In this document: positions 19,796 to 27,438 of the stretch, piece after piece | Position numbering within the stretch: position 1 is the stretch's first letter | Layout: each line of letters starts with the position of its first letter | DNA from: Umezawaea sp036375055 | Lineage (GTDB): Bacteria; Actinomycetota; Actinomycetes; Mycobacteriales; Pseudonocardiaceae | Length of the DNA stretch: 64,000 nucleotides | Reading direction: 5' to 3' | NCBI RefSeq assembly: GCF_036375055.1 | Contig: NZ_DASUSQ010000142.1 | Coordinates: 1 to 64,000 of the forward strand | The notes under the pieces: model-generated | What the model was told of the DNA's origin: nothing | What the model saw: the letters and a program-made list of their open reading frames with translations, nothing else | Databases searched by the model: none | Translations under genes and position numbers: made by a program

Positions 19796-21121
19796 TCAGG
19801 CCACGTCGCGCAGCAGTCGGCCCGCGACCCGACCGCCGATCTGGATGCGGTCGATCCGACCGCTGCGGGGGTCGCGCAGGAAGCGACCGGGGTGGCCGGT
19901 CGCGCCGTTGGCCAGGTCCGTCACCGAGAAGACGAACCCCTCGTGGACGGCGAGTCGCGCCGCGGGTTCGTCGTCGACGACCAGGTGCAGCTCGTCACCT
20001 CGTTCGACCACCGCGTAGGCGGTGTCGCCGTTGACGTAGGTGCCGGTGCAGTCGCGCGGGATGGGCCTGCGGGGGGTCTCGTCGACCGTCGCGACGCGCT
20101 CGTCGACGTCGATGCCCGCGGAACGCAGGTCGGGGAGCAGTTCCCGCCACAGGGCGGAACCCGTGACGGAGTTGGCGGTCAGGGCTACGACCGTGCCCGA
20201 CTCCGGGTCGAAGCGCAGGTGGCACGAGGTGCCGTCGGCCGTGCCGTCGTGGCCGAGCCAGCAGGTGCCGCCGTTGCGGAACACCGCGAGGCCGAGGGCC
20301 CAGCCGTCGGCCAGGCCGAACGGTTCGGCGGCGGGGAGGGGGCGGCGCATCTCGGCGAGGTGCTCGGCGGTGACGAGGTCGTGGTCGAGGCCGCCGTGCT
20401 CGGGGCGCAGGTGCATCCTCGCGAGCTCGACCAGGTCCGCGGCGCTCGCGGCGAGTCCACCGGCGGGGGCCTCGACCGACAGCAGCTCCTGCTCGACCGG
20501 GCGGACCAGGCGCAGGGCGTGGTTGACGGTGTGGCCGCTCGCCGTCGGCGGCTCGGTGTGCGCGGAGGTGTGGTCCGCGGTGAACCCGCAGGTGATGTCG
20601 AGAGGCTTGAGCAGGATCGTCCGGACCGCCTCGGCCCACGTCATGCCGGTCACGACCTCGACCAGGCTACCGATGAGCGCGTAACCGGTGTTGGAGTAGG
20701 AGAATCCCGCGCCGGGGAGCTGGAGGAGGTCCAGGAGGGAGGCCGCCAGGGGCGAGCGCCCGTCGGGGGCGGACGCGACCTCGGAGTGCAGTCCCCCGGT
20801 GTGGCTGAGCAGGTGGCGGGCGGTGAGCAGCTCGGCGGCCGGGCCGCCCGCCTGCCGGACCTCCGGCAGGTACTCCGCGACCGGCTCGTCCAGGTCGACG
20901 TCGCCGTCGGACACCAGCACCATCAGCAGGGTCGCGGTGAAGGTCTTGGTGATCGAACCGATGGGCACCTTGCTGTCGCGCCGCACCGCGCGACCCGTGC
21001 CGTGCCGTTCCTCGCCGAACTCGAACTCGTGGGCCTCACCGCCGTGCCACACGACCAGCTGCGCTCCGGGGACGTCGTTGCGGCGGGCCGATCTCTCCAG
21101 AGCCTCGTATAAGTGTTCCAC
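19796..21121 (-). CDS. Stand-alone PBP/beta-lactamase-fold serine hydrolase, candidate trans-acting NRPS cyclase (SurE-like)
   Basis: Starting at GTG 21121 the product is 441 aa. A GGGAGGA ribosome site lies 5 nt upstream of this GTG. The longer open frame to 21313 has an arginine-rich leader and no such site. Class C beta-lactamase/PBP motifs are intact: S56-I-T-K59, Y142-S-N144 and H291-D-G. The last 90 or so residues look like the lipocalin-like C-terminal domain of this family. It lies 80 bp upstream of the NRPS, on the same strand. Known PBP-type thioesterases (SurE of surugamide, and those of the desotamide and mannopeptimycin clusters) have this size and architecture and release and cyclise peptides in trans. 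A D-peptidase acting in self-protection is the alternative. Codon 4 is TTA, rare in such genomes. Confidence 0.85.
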   Translation of the reverse strand: MEHLYEALERSARRNDVPGAQLVVWHGGEAHEFEFGEERHGTGRAVRRDSKVPIGSITKTFTATLLMVLVSDGDVDLDEPVAEYLPEVRQAGGPAAELLTARHLLSHTGGLHSEVASAPDGRSPLAASLLDLLQLPGAGFSYSNTGYALIGSLVEVVTGMTWAEAVRTILLKPLDITCGFTADHTSAHTEPPTASGHTVNHALRLVRPVEQELLSVEAPAGGLAASAADLVELARMHLRPEHGGLDHDLVTAEHLAEMRRPLPAAEPFGLADGWALGLAVFRNGGTCWLGHDGTADGTSCHLRFDPESGTVVALTANSVTGSALWRELLPDLRSAGIDVDERVATVDETPRRPIPRDCTGTYVNGDTAYAVVERGDELHLVVDDEPAARLAVHEGFVFSVTDLANGATGHPGRFLRDPRSGRIDRIQIGGRVAGRLLRDVA

Positions 21122-21662
21122 TATTATCCTCCCTCGCCGACGAGCGGCGCGCATTTCCCGACGAACTGTTTCCAGCCACGACAAAGACGCGTGCCCACCG
21201 GACCTGTAGCGACGACGACTCGACCGAACGCCATTATCACGTCCGCCGAGCCGCCTGGAGCCGAGCCGCGAAGGGCCCGACGCCACCATGTACCCACTTT
21301 TTCGTTCTTCCATGCCTAGAACTTCGACACCGCCGAAATTCCACCCGACAATGAAACGACCGGTAGTCCTTTACGTTTGGCCCAACGAGCCACGACCGCC
21401 GAGGTTACGCATCTCCCGGAAGCCGATATCGACCTCGACCGGAACAGGGTGGAATCGCACGGAAGGCCTGTCACAGCCCTGCTCGATTCACTCGAATGCC
21501 ATGTTTCAACCGCTTTGAGGCGAACGGGCACACCCCACCGGTCGCCGAACGAAGACGGACCCCGGTCGAGGTGCGACCGGGGTCGGCGACACGACGGCGG
21601 TGTGCGCTCCCACCCCGCCCCGACAGGGCGAGCGGGCCCGCGACCCGGCGCTCAGGAGGTGG
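21122..21662. other. 541-bp intergenic region between mbtH and the cyclase gene
   Basis: This stretch is lower in GC than its surroundings and holds no open frame with coding character. It should contain the promoter of the cyclase-NRPS transcript on the minus strand. I could not identify confident -35 and -10 boxes. The mbtH terminator lies at its left end. A 71-codon open frame at 21316-21531 (minus) resembles nothing I know and lacks a clear ribosome site. Confidence 0.5.
21558..21584 (-). terminator. Hairpin terminator after mbtH
   Basis: Arms GACCCCGGTC (21558-21567) and GACCGGGGTC (21575-21584) form a perfect 10-bp stem around a 7-nt loop, 78 nt beyond the mbtH stop. There is no U-tract, as is usual in actinobacteria. 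It would separate mbtH from the cyclase-NRPS transcript. Confidence 0.7.
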
Positions 21663-21869
21663 TCAGGCCTGCGAGTCCACCGCCATCCGCTCGCGGAGGC
21701 TGCGGGGCCGCATGTCCGTCCAGACCGCGTCCACGTGGTCCATGCACTCCTGCCTGGTCCCCTCCTTGCCGACTCTGCTCCAGCCCTCGGGGAGTTCTTT
21801 CCCCACTGGCCACAGCGAGTGCTGCTCCTCGTCGTTGACCAGCACCTGGAAGGTGGCGTTGTCGTCCAC
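21663..21869 (-). CDS. MbtH-like NRPS accessory protein
   Basis: This 68-aa protein carries the MbtH signature: NDEEQHSLWP, the P-x-GW of LPEGW, and a C-terminal WTDMRPRSL block. MbtH-like proteins bind adenylation domains and are often needed for their folding and activity, so it probably serves the two NRPS subunits downstream on the same strand. The start is the GTG at 21869, preceded by GAAGGAGA at good spacing. A longer frame to 22043 exists, but its extra N-terminus has no family counterpart. The gene is followed by its own hairpin and is 541 bp from the cyclase gene, so it is probably a separate transcript. Confidence 0.95.
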   Translation of the reverse strand: MDDNATFQVLVNDEEQHSLWPVGKELPEGWSRVGKEGTRQECMDHVDAVWTDMRPRSLRERMAVDSQA

Positions 21870-22738
21870 GGCGTTCTCCTTCTTCTCGTCCTGCCTCGGA
21901 TGTGGAAGCGGACCCACCGGTTTCCGGTGGCCGAGTGGAATCCCCGCGACCGAACCGGTCGCGGACCACAGATCAGCACACCGTGCCGTGTCCACAGTGC
22001 CGACGACACCGCCGAAAGGAGGATTCGACCGCGCGAACACCACTATTCGAGATCAAAAATTCAGATGTTTAGCCACCGGACGAGAAGGGCACCACGCGCG
22101 TCCCAATTGAGCACGTCTCACCTATATTCTCCGTCGCCGCCGCTGTTTAACAGAAATCAAACACGCGTTCACCCGGAGCCGACGACTCCGTGAAGCGTTC
22201 ACTGAACAGATGGGTTCGCGGGCGGTGCCGTCCACGCGGCCTGGGTCGAACGCCGTTCGGGAGTCGTCGGAGCACGAGCCGCGAGCCGGAGGACACCGAG
22301 CGGGCACCCTCGGTCCGCGCGACAGCCGGCGGGCGCGGGTGAGGGACGGCGCGGACCCCGACGCAGCGCTCCACCCCGCGAGGCCTGCCGGGGCGCAAGG
22401 ACCTCACCGACCTCACACCCGCCGAGTTGGCCGCTCTGGCGGACCTGGTGCGCCGGTTCGTGCTGCGAACGCCACCGCGCCGCACCCGCGCGGGAAGCGG
22501 TGGTGGTAATCACCTCGCACGCTGGGGAACCGGCGATCCCGCCACCCCGGCGACAGGATGGCGAGCATCTCACGTGTCACGCACCGGATCGTCTGGGCCA
22601 ACCCCCGGCAAGACCCGACTACCAACCGCTGGCAGGCGGCATGGCAGCAGCGTGACCCACTACGACGCAATCGTCAGCACCCACCACCAGGACGCACCAA
22701 CAGACCTGACCACAGCCCTGTCCCCCACCGACTACCTG

Positions 22739-22862
22739 TGGTCCACCACCGACCAGCCGTGGTCCACCACCGACCACCGGTGGTCCATCACCGGTCACCC
22801 CGGTCCACACCGGTCACCCCCGGTCACCCCGGCCCCCACTGGTCACCCCCCGGTCCACACCG
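22739..22862. repeat. 21-bp tandem repeat grading into GGTCAC/GGTCCAC low-complexity tract
   Basis: Three adjacent 21-bp units begin TGGTCCACCACCGACCA at 22739 and 22760, and TGGTCCATCACCGGTCA at 22781. They are followed to about 22862 by irregular copies of CCGGTCACC and CCGGTCCACACC. On the plus strand the units read as 7-residue repeats (WSTTDQP, WSTTDHR, WSITGHP). Confidence 0.75.
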
Positions 22863-23099
22863 GGCGCTCCCGGTCCCCCGCCCGTCATCCCACTCCCGCA
22901 CCGGGCGCACCCCACCGGTGTCCGAAGCACTTCCGGCCGCTCAACCCCCGACGACCACGGGCGGACCAGGCAGTGGTGCGAGCCCGACCGAGCCAGCGGT
23001 TGTCCGGGTGGGCTCGCACCACGTCCCTCTCCCCGAGTCCGTCACCGGCGCTGGCTGCTCAACGCGAGGACGGGTCGGAGCGGGCCCTGTTCCGGCCCT

Positions 23100-23122
23100 A
23101 CCGGCTGACCAGGTCAGCCGGT
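23100..23122 (-). terminator. Hairpin terminator of the envelope operon
   Basis: ACCGGCTGAC (23100-23109), loop CAG, GTCAGCCGGT (23113-23122) form a perfect 10-bp stem, 36 nt beyond the stop of the STAS gene. It probably ends the six-gene operon running from 25725. Confidence 0.7.
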
Positions 23123-23158
23123 CACCACGACATACCCCGAAACATCCTCACTTCAACC

Positions 23159-23530
23159 TCACCACCCGCCCCGAACTGACACCAGCGCGGCCAGCGCCTC
23201 GTCCACCGACGGGCGCAGGGTGAGGATCAGGTCGACGGTCGTCACCTCCAGCGGGCGCAGCACCGACCGGCTCGCGGCGGCCACGGCGAGCGCCACGCCC
23301 GCGGCGTCCGCCCGCCCCTGGGCCGCGATGAGCGCGGAGATCCCGGGCGAGCTGAAGAACACCACGTCGACGAGGTCGATCACCAGCGCGGGCGGGTCGT
23401 CGGTGAACGCCTTGTCGATCGCGTCCCGCAGCGCGACCGCCGACGTCATGTCGACCTCACCGGAACACCTCAGCACCACCACTCCCCGCCGGGCCCCGAT
23501 CGTGATCGTGGCGGCCGACGCTTCCGACAT
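23159..23530 (-). CDS. STAS-domain anti-sigma factor antagonist
   Basis: This 123-aa protein has a single STAS domain. The family acts as a phosphorylatable switch that binds a serine kinase/anti-sigma factor. The region FFSSPGISAL matches the phospho-acceptor loop, with Ser residues in the expected place. I chose the ATG at 23530, preceded by AGGGAG. The longer frame from 23581 overlaps the next gene and adds residues outside the domain. It is the last gene of the Asp23/AmaP operon, 40 bp after the AmaP-like gene, which links partner switching to the envelope proteins. Confidence 0.85.
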   Translation of the reverse strand: MSEASAATITIGARRGVVVLRCSGEVDMTSAVALRDAIDKAFTDDPPALVIDLVDVVFFSSPGISALIAAQGRADAAGVALAVAAASRSVLRPLEVTTVDLILTLRPSVDEALAALVSVRGGW

Positions 23531-23570
23531 CTCGAACCAACTCCCTGCTGGCGGAACGCCGCGACCGCGG

Positions 23571-24137
23571 TCAGCGGACACCGGTCGTGCTGGAGAACCT
23601 GAACTCGATGGTCACCGGCACCTCGTCCAGGTCGAGCGCCTGGCGCAGGCGCGGGAGGCCGACCGCGTCGATCCGGCGGCGGATCTCGGTGAGGTCGCCG
23701 TCCTGCTCGGCGCTGACGACCATGGCCAGCGCGGGCGCGTCACGGTGGCCAGCCAGGGTCGCGCGCACGGCGTGCACACCCGGATAAGCGGTGACCTCCT
23801 CGACGAACGGGGCGACGGCGGTGCTCGCGGCGAGTTCCGTGCGGCCGAGGTCGGGGTCCTGCTCGAAGCGCCAGGTGTGGGTCTTCGGGGCGCGGGCGAG
23901 CTGCGCGAGGAGCCAGCGCAGGCACAGCAACCCGATCACCACGGCCACCCCGGCCGCCGCGTAGAACGCCCAGGTGGGTGGATCGGCCAGTTCCGGCACC
24001 AGCGGCGCGTCCGACGCGACCGCCGGCAGCAGCCCGAAGTGCGTCGCGAGGGTGACGGCGCCCGCCGCGAGCAGCACCGCCCCGATGACCCCGAGCAGGA
24101 CGCGGTTGAGGCGGGCGGGGCGGTTGAGGTTGGTCAC
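23571..24137 (-). CDS. AmaP-like alkaline-shock membrane anchor protein
   Basis: The 188-aa product begins VTNLNRPARLNRVLLGVIG. It has two N-terminal membrane helices (about 13-35 and 55-77) followed by a soluble region. This matches the layout of AmaP, which anchors Asp23 at the membrane in Gram-positive bacteria. The assignment is helped by two Asp23-like genes in the same operon. The start is the GTG at 24137, overlapping the upstream stop by 4 nt (GTGA). Confidence 0.75.
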   Translation of the reverse strand: MTNLNRPARLNRVLLGVIGAVLLAAGAVTLATHFGLLPAVASDAPLVPELADPPTWAFYAAAGVAVVIGLLCLRWLLAQLARAPKTHTWRFEQDPDLGRTELAASTAVAPFVEEVTAYPGVHAVRATLAGHRDAPALAMVVSAEQDGDLTEIRRRIDAVGLPRLRQALDLDEVPVTIEFRFSSTTGVR

Positions 24138-24670
24138 GACTCGCTCCTGGCGGCCTTGATCTTGATCTTCAGTTCGGGACGGTCCTCGGGGGCGATCTGG
24201 TCGAGCCGGTGGTCGAGGGAGGCGCGCACGGCGTCGGCGAGCCCGTCGGTGGTGGTCCGCTCGGTCCGCACGACGGTGGACACCCTGCGGCGCCCGACCG
24301 ACAACGCGGCTCCGCTGACACCGTCCACAGCGGACGCGGCGGCCCGCAGCGTGCTGCGGTAGCTGCGCCGGGACGCGCCGGACTCGAACGCCGTCTCCCC
24401 GTCCCGCAACGGCAGGACGGTGGGTTTGCCGGGCAGGACCGCGGCCAGCAGCAGGACGAGACCGAGCACCACGGCCGCGCAGCCCACGACCAGCGGCCCG
24501 ACGTCGTTCCAGCGCGTGGCGCGCAGGGAGTCGGCCGCGGCGCGGTAGTCGATCAACGCCGGTTCCCCGAGGATCGCCTGGACGGCGGCCGTGGCGACGA
24601 GCACGCACGCCGCGAGCAGCGCGATGGCGGTGAGGACGGCGGGTGCGCCGCGGCGGGGACGACGTTTCAC
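24134..24670 (-). CDS. DUF6286-type membrane protein
   Basis: The 178-aa product has a basic N-terminus, two membrane helices (about 10-33 and 57-80) and a soluble C-terminal domain ending LKIKIKAARSES. This matches the actinobacterial DUF6286 proteins found next to Asp23 genes. No enzymatic role is known to me. The GTG start at 24670 overlaps the upstream Asp23 gene by 4 nt and the stop overlaps the AmaP-like start by 4 nt, so the three are translationally coupled. Confidence 0.75.
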   Translation of the reverse strand: MKRRPRRGAPAVLTAIALLAACVLVATAAVQAILGEPALIDYRAAADSLRATRWNDVGPLVVGCAAVVLGLVLLLAAVLPGKPTVLPLRDGETAFESGASRRSYRSTLRAAASAVDGVSGAALSVGRRRVSTVVRTERTTTDGLADAVRASLDHRLDQIAPEDRPELKIKIKAARSES

Positions 24671-25038
24671 TGGACCCTCCTGGTGTGCGGGGTGTTGCCG
24701 TGCAAGGCGGTGACGGTGATGTCGACCCGCGTCACGGCGAGCCCGGTCAGCTCCTGGACGCGCCGGACCACGTGGGCCCGCGCCGCCCCGGTGGTGCGGG
24801 CGACCGGGGCCGGGTAGGCCACCGACAGCCGAACGGCCAACGAGGTCGTGCGGGCTCCGACCACCGCCGTGACCTGGACTGCCTCGTCCCGGCCCACCGC
24901 GACGCCAAGCACCCGCGCGGCCGATCCGCCGACGCCGTCGACCTCGCCGATCGCCGCGGCGGCGATCCGCTCCACCGTCCGGTCGGAGATCGTGAGACTG
25001 CCCGGACCGGCGTCCGGGTCCACCAGCGTTGCGGTCAT
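24667..25038 (-). CDS. Asp23/Gls24 family envelope stress protein (short copy)
   Basis: The 123-aa product starts with an LTISDRTVERIAAAAIGEVDGV segment and ends with the VTRVDITVTAL strand typical of the Asp23/Gls24 fold. The family forms membrane-associated assemblies linked to envelope stress. This is the second and shorter of two copies in the operon. It is separated by 2 nt from the DUF2273-like gene and overlaps the DUF6286 gene by 4 nt. Confidence 0.85.
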   Translation of the reverse strand: MTATLVDPDAGPGSLTISDRTVERIAAAAIGEVDGVGGSAARVLGVAVGRDEAVQVTAVVGARTTSLAVRLSVAYPAPVARTTGAARAHVVRRVQELTGLAVTRVDITVTALHGNTPHTRRVQ

Positions 25039-25040
25039 CG

Positions 25041-25217
25041 TCAGCCCCTGTCGCGACCGGTGAGCTGCGACAGGTCGAGCTTGCCTTCGAGCACGCGGCC
25101 GACGACCAGCCCGACCGCCCCGAACAGCAGCACGACCAGGAAGGCGCCGAACCCGCCGAAGGCCGCCGCCGTGCCGAGGACGACGCCGGTCAGCAGACCG
25201 ACCTGGGTGGGGGTCAC
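25041..25217 (-). CDS. Small DUF2273-like membrane protein
   Basis: The 58-aa peptide consists almost wholly of one or two hydrophobic helices (GLLTGVVLGTAAAFGGFGAF, then LVVLLFGAVGLVVGRVLEG) and a short polar tail. Such peptides sit beside asp23 in Gram-positive genomes and are thought to help anchor it. I use the GTG at 25217, preceded by GAGGAGGA, instead of the ATG at 25247. Confidence 0.75.
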   Translation of the reverse strand: MTPTQVGLLTGVVLGTAAAFGGFGAFLVVLLFGAVGLVVGRVLEGKLDLSQLTGRDRG

Positions 25218-25263
25218 GGGTTCCTCCTCACTGAGCCGAGCGGACACGGGCGGACGCCACCGC

Positions 25264-25725
25264 TCACAGCACGCGACCGGTCTCGGGAGCGGCGCCCTCG
25301 TCCTCGCTGGGGATGTGCACGTCGGTCACGGTGATGTTCACCTCGACGACCTCCAAGCCCGTCATGCGCTCGACGGAGGTGATCACGTTGCGGCGCACGG
25401 CGCTCGCCAGCTCGGCGATGGGCACGCCGTACTCCACGAGGATCTGGACGTCGACGGCCGCCTGCTTCTCGCCGACCTCGACCGACACGCCCTGGCCCGC
25501 GCTGGACGACGCGCCGGGGATGCGCTCGCGGATCGCGCTGAACGCCCGCGCCGCCCCGCCGCCGAGCGCGTGCACCCCGGAGATCTCCCGCGTGGCCAGG
25601 CCCGCGATCTTCTGCACCACCACGTCGGCGATGCTGGTCGACCCGAGCGAGGACCCCCGCACCTCGCCGTTGGACCTCGCGACCTCGCTGCCCGCGGGGC
25701 GGGTGCCGGGAATCGTGTTCGTCAT
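25264..25725 (-). CDS. Asp23/Gls24 family envelope stress protein (long copy)
   Basis: The 153-aa protein has the complete Asp23/Gls24 fold: TSIADVVVQKIAGLATREISGV, then VSVEVGEKQAAVDVQILVEYG, then the VEVNITVTDVHIP strand. It also has disordered N- and C-terminal tails. It is the first gene of the operon that continues through DUF2273, the short Asp23 copy, DUF6286, AmaP and STAS. About 130 bp separate it from the RsbW-like ATPase gene, enough for a promoter of its own. Confidence 0.9.
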   Translation of the reverse strand: MTNTIPGTRPAGSEVARSNGEVRGSSLGSTSIADVVVQKIAGLATREISGVHALGGGAARAFSAIRERIPGASSSAGQGVSVEVGEKQAAVDVQILVEYGVPIAELASAVRRNVITSVERMTGLEVVEVNITVTDVHIPSEDEGAAPETGRVL

Positions 25726-25855
25726 GGCTTCTCCTCTGGTCCGCGCCTGGTGGAGTGGAAGTTCGTCGTTTCCACATCACTAGGACACGGCCATCGCGAG
25801 GATCGTCACGACCCGATCGTGTGTGTCGCCCGTCTCCCCCGATCGGACCAAGCGC

Positions 25856-26260
25856 TCACGCTGGGGGTTCGGGGATCTCCGCCCACACCGTCTTGCGGTC
25901 GCCGTACCGGTCGACACCCCAGGTGGCGCCCATGGACTTGATCAGCACGAGCCCGCGCCCCCGGAACTCCCCCAGCGTCGAGGTCCCCGGCTTGGGCAGC
26001 ACGTCCGGCGCGGCGTCGTCGACCTCGACCCGCACGATCCCGACCGCGCCGCGGTGGTCGAGGCGGATCAGCCGGGGGGCCTTCGCGTGCTCGAAGGCGT
26101 TCGCCGCGAGCTCGGTGGCGATCAGCTCGGTGTCGGCGACCAGATCGGGGTCGAGGTCGGCAAGCACCGCCCTGATCCACGCGCGCACCTGCGACAACGG
26201 CGGCGTCTCGTGGTCGTCGAGACGGAACTCGTGCTGCGGGCGGGTGGTCGGCGTGCTCAC
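25856..26260 (-). CDS. RsbW/SpoIIAB-like ATP-binding protein (putative anti-sigma factor)
   Basis: The 134-aa protein is a GHKL-type ATPase domain. It shows the N box (TELIATELAANAFEHA), a G1-like VDDAAPD and a G2-like GRGLVLIKSM. Family members phosphorylate STAS antagonists and sequester sigma factors, or act in related signalling. The GTG at 26260 has GAGGAG upstream. The longer frame to 26587 adds 109 residues without family similarity and crosses into the divergent gene. It sits between two STAS genes, its likely partners. No sigma factor gene is in view. Confidence 0.85.
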   Translation of the reverse strand: MSTPTTRPQHEFRLDDHETPPLSQVRAWIRAVLADLDPDLVADTELIATELAANAFEHAKAPRLIRLDHRGAVGIVRVEVDDAAPDVLPKPGTSTLGEFRGRGLVLIKSMGATWGVDRYGDRKTVWAEIPEPPA

Positions 26261-26438
26261 CTGACTCCTCGGCTGGTGCTGCCGCGGTCGGTTCGAGGAC
26301 GGCGGCGTTCGACTGGTGGGGGCTACCCCGGCGGACGGCCCATCACACGTCAGACTGTAGAGCGGCACGGCCGTGCACTGCCACGCCGACATCGTGGATC
26401 GCCCCCTAGACTTGGTCCACCACGAGACGAGGTGCACG

Positions 26439-26855
26439 ATGCCACGCAACTCCGCGCAGGACGCGCGTTCCGGCGACGAGCGGAGCACCCCCCTGCGGGT
26501 AGCGACCGAGGACCTCGCGTCCGCGCTGGTGCTGCGCGTGGCGGGCGAGATCGACATGAACACGGCCCCGGCGTTCGGCGAGCACATGGCCGCCGCGTTC
26601 GCGGCCGCCTCGGCCGCTCAGGACAGGTCGCGCCCCGCCGTCGTGGTCGACTTCAGCGAGGTCGACTTCCTCGCCTCGGTGGGCCTGTCCGTGCTCGTCG
26701 CGCACCACCAGCTCGGCGAGGCGAACGGCACCCCGATGCTCCTGGTCGTGTCCTCGCGGGCCGTGCTGCGCTCGATCGCCTCGGCCCAGCTCGACCAGCT
26801 CTTCACCCTGCACCCGACGGTCGAGGAAGCGCTGGGGGCGGCGTCGGCGCACTAG
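26439..26855 (+). CDS. STAS-domain anti-sigma factor antagonist
   Basis: The 138-aa protein contains a STAS domain after a roughly 20-residue polar leader. The conserved strand and loop read VDFSEVDFLASVGLSVLV, with the serine where antagonists are phosphorylated. It is transcribed away from the RsbW-like gene, with 178 bp between the starts. The ATG at 26439 leaves the domain whole. The longer frame from 26373 would consume the promoter. The 3' end overlaps the converging GNAT gene by 53 nt. Confidence 0.85.
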   Translation: MPRNSAQDARSGDERSTPLRVATEDLASALVLRVAGEIDMNTAPAFGEHMAAAFAAASAAQDRSRPAVVVDFSEVDFLASVGLSVLVAHHQLGEANGTPMLLVVSSRAVLRSIASAQLDQLFTLHPTVEEALGAASAH

Positions 26856-27438
26856 CCTCGACGCTCGGGCGGACGCCGGGGCACCGCGGCCCTGCCGGTC
26901 CGCTGGTGCCGCGCTCGACCCGGTAGACCACGTGGTCGCGGTCGTCGACGGGGTTGTCCGGCTCCAGTTCGCCCTCGGCGACGCGGCTCAGCCCCGCCTT
27001 CTCCAGCGCTCGCCAGGACGCCCGGTTCGCCGCGGCCACCGGCACCACCACCGCGGGCGCGGCCGGGTAGTCGGTCCACGTGGCCGCGACGACGGCGGCG
27101 ATGATCCGCGACCCCAGTCCCCGCCCGCACCGGTCGGGGTCGCCGACGAGGTAGTCGAGGCTCACGGTCTCCGGGTCCACGACCAGGATCGGCGCCAGTT
27201 CCGCCAGGTACTCGGGGTAGTCGCCGTACCGGCAGCGCTGCACGAGGCCGACGGGCGTGCCGTCGGCGAACACCAGCAGGTCCTCCGACGGCTCCTCGTC
27301 CCTGGCCACGGGCCCGAAATCGCGTTCCACGGCCTCCGGCGACGTCTCGTGGTTCCACCAGCGCGCCACGTGCGGCTGGAGCAGCCAGCTCCGCAGCAGC
27401 GGGAAGTCCGCCTCGGTCAGCCTGCGCCACGTGATCAC
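26803..27438 (-). CDS. GNAT acetyltransferase, AAC(6')/Acetyltransf_8-like
   Basis: The 211-aa protein starts VITWRRLTEADFPLLRSW and carries the acetyl-CoA loop RCGRGLGSRI at about residue 115. This layout matches the family that includes aminoglycoside 6'-N-acetyltransferases and siderophore acylases. The substrate cannot be told from sequence. The GTG start at 27438 has GGAGG 7 nt upstream. It overlaps the CGNR gene by 4 nt. The last 30 or so residues are Pro-rich and overlap the converging STAS gene. Confidence 0.85.
   Translation of the reverse strand: MITWRRLTEADFPLLRSWLLQPHVARWWNHETSPEAVERDFGPVARDEEPSEDLLVFADGTPVGLVQRCRYGDYPEYLAELAPILVVDPETVSLDYLVGDPDRCGRGLGSRIIAAVVAATWTDYPAAPAVVVPVAAANRASWRALEKAGLSRVAEGELEPDNPVDDRDHVVYRVERGTSGPAGPRCPGVRPSVEASAPTPPPALPRPSGAG

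Larger units (their letters stand above)
21870..23158. other. 1.3-kb region without a convincing gene
   Basis: The part nearest mbtH (21870-22200) is AT-richer and probably holds the mbtH promoter. From 22200 to 23158 several overlapping frames are open on both strands, as expected at this GC content, but none shows a recognisable family. The plus-strand frame at 22427-23179 begins with a plausible helical segment (PAELAALADLVRRF) and then dissolves into His/Pro/Thr-rich low complexity over a tandem repeat. It may be a decayed gene. Confidence 0.5.

Noticed and set aside
259..20018. Very long plus-strand open frames opposite the NRPS genes (to 2066 and 4668 codons)
   Set aside because: They are antisense shadows of the NRPS reading frame at very high third-position GC. 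Their translations are His/Arg/Gln-rich without any domain, while the minus strand has complete C, A, T and E motifs.
21122..21313. N-terminal extension of the cyclase gene to 21313
   Set aside because: The added residues are arginine-rich and lie outside the family domain. GTG 21121 has a strong ribosome site and gives the family's usual length.
22427..23179. 250-codon plus-strand frame as a gene
   Set aside because: TTG start, low-complexity His/Pro repeats that read equally well in other frames, and no recognisable domain beyond a short helical N-terminus.
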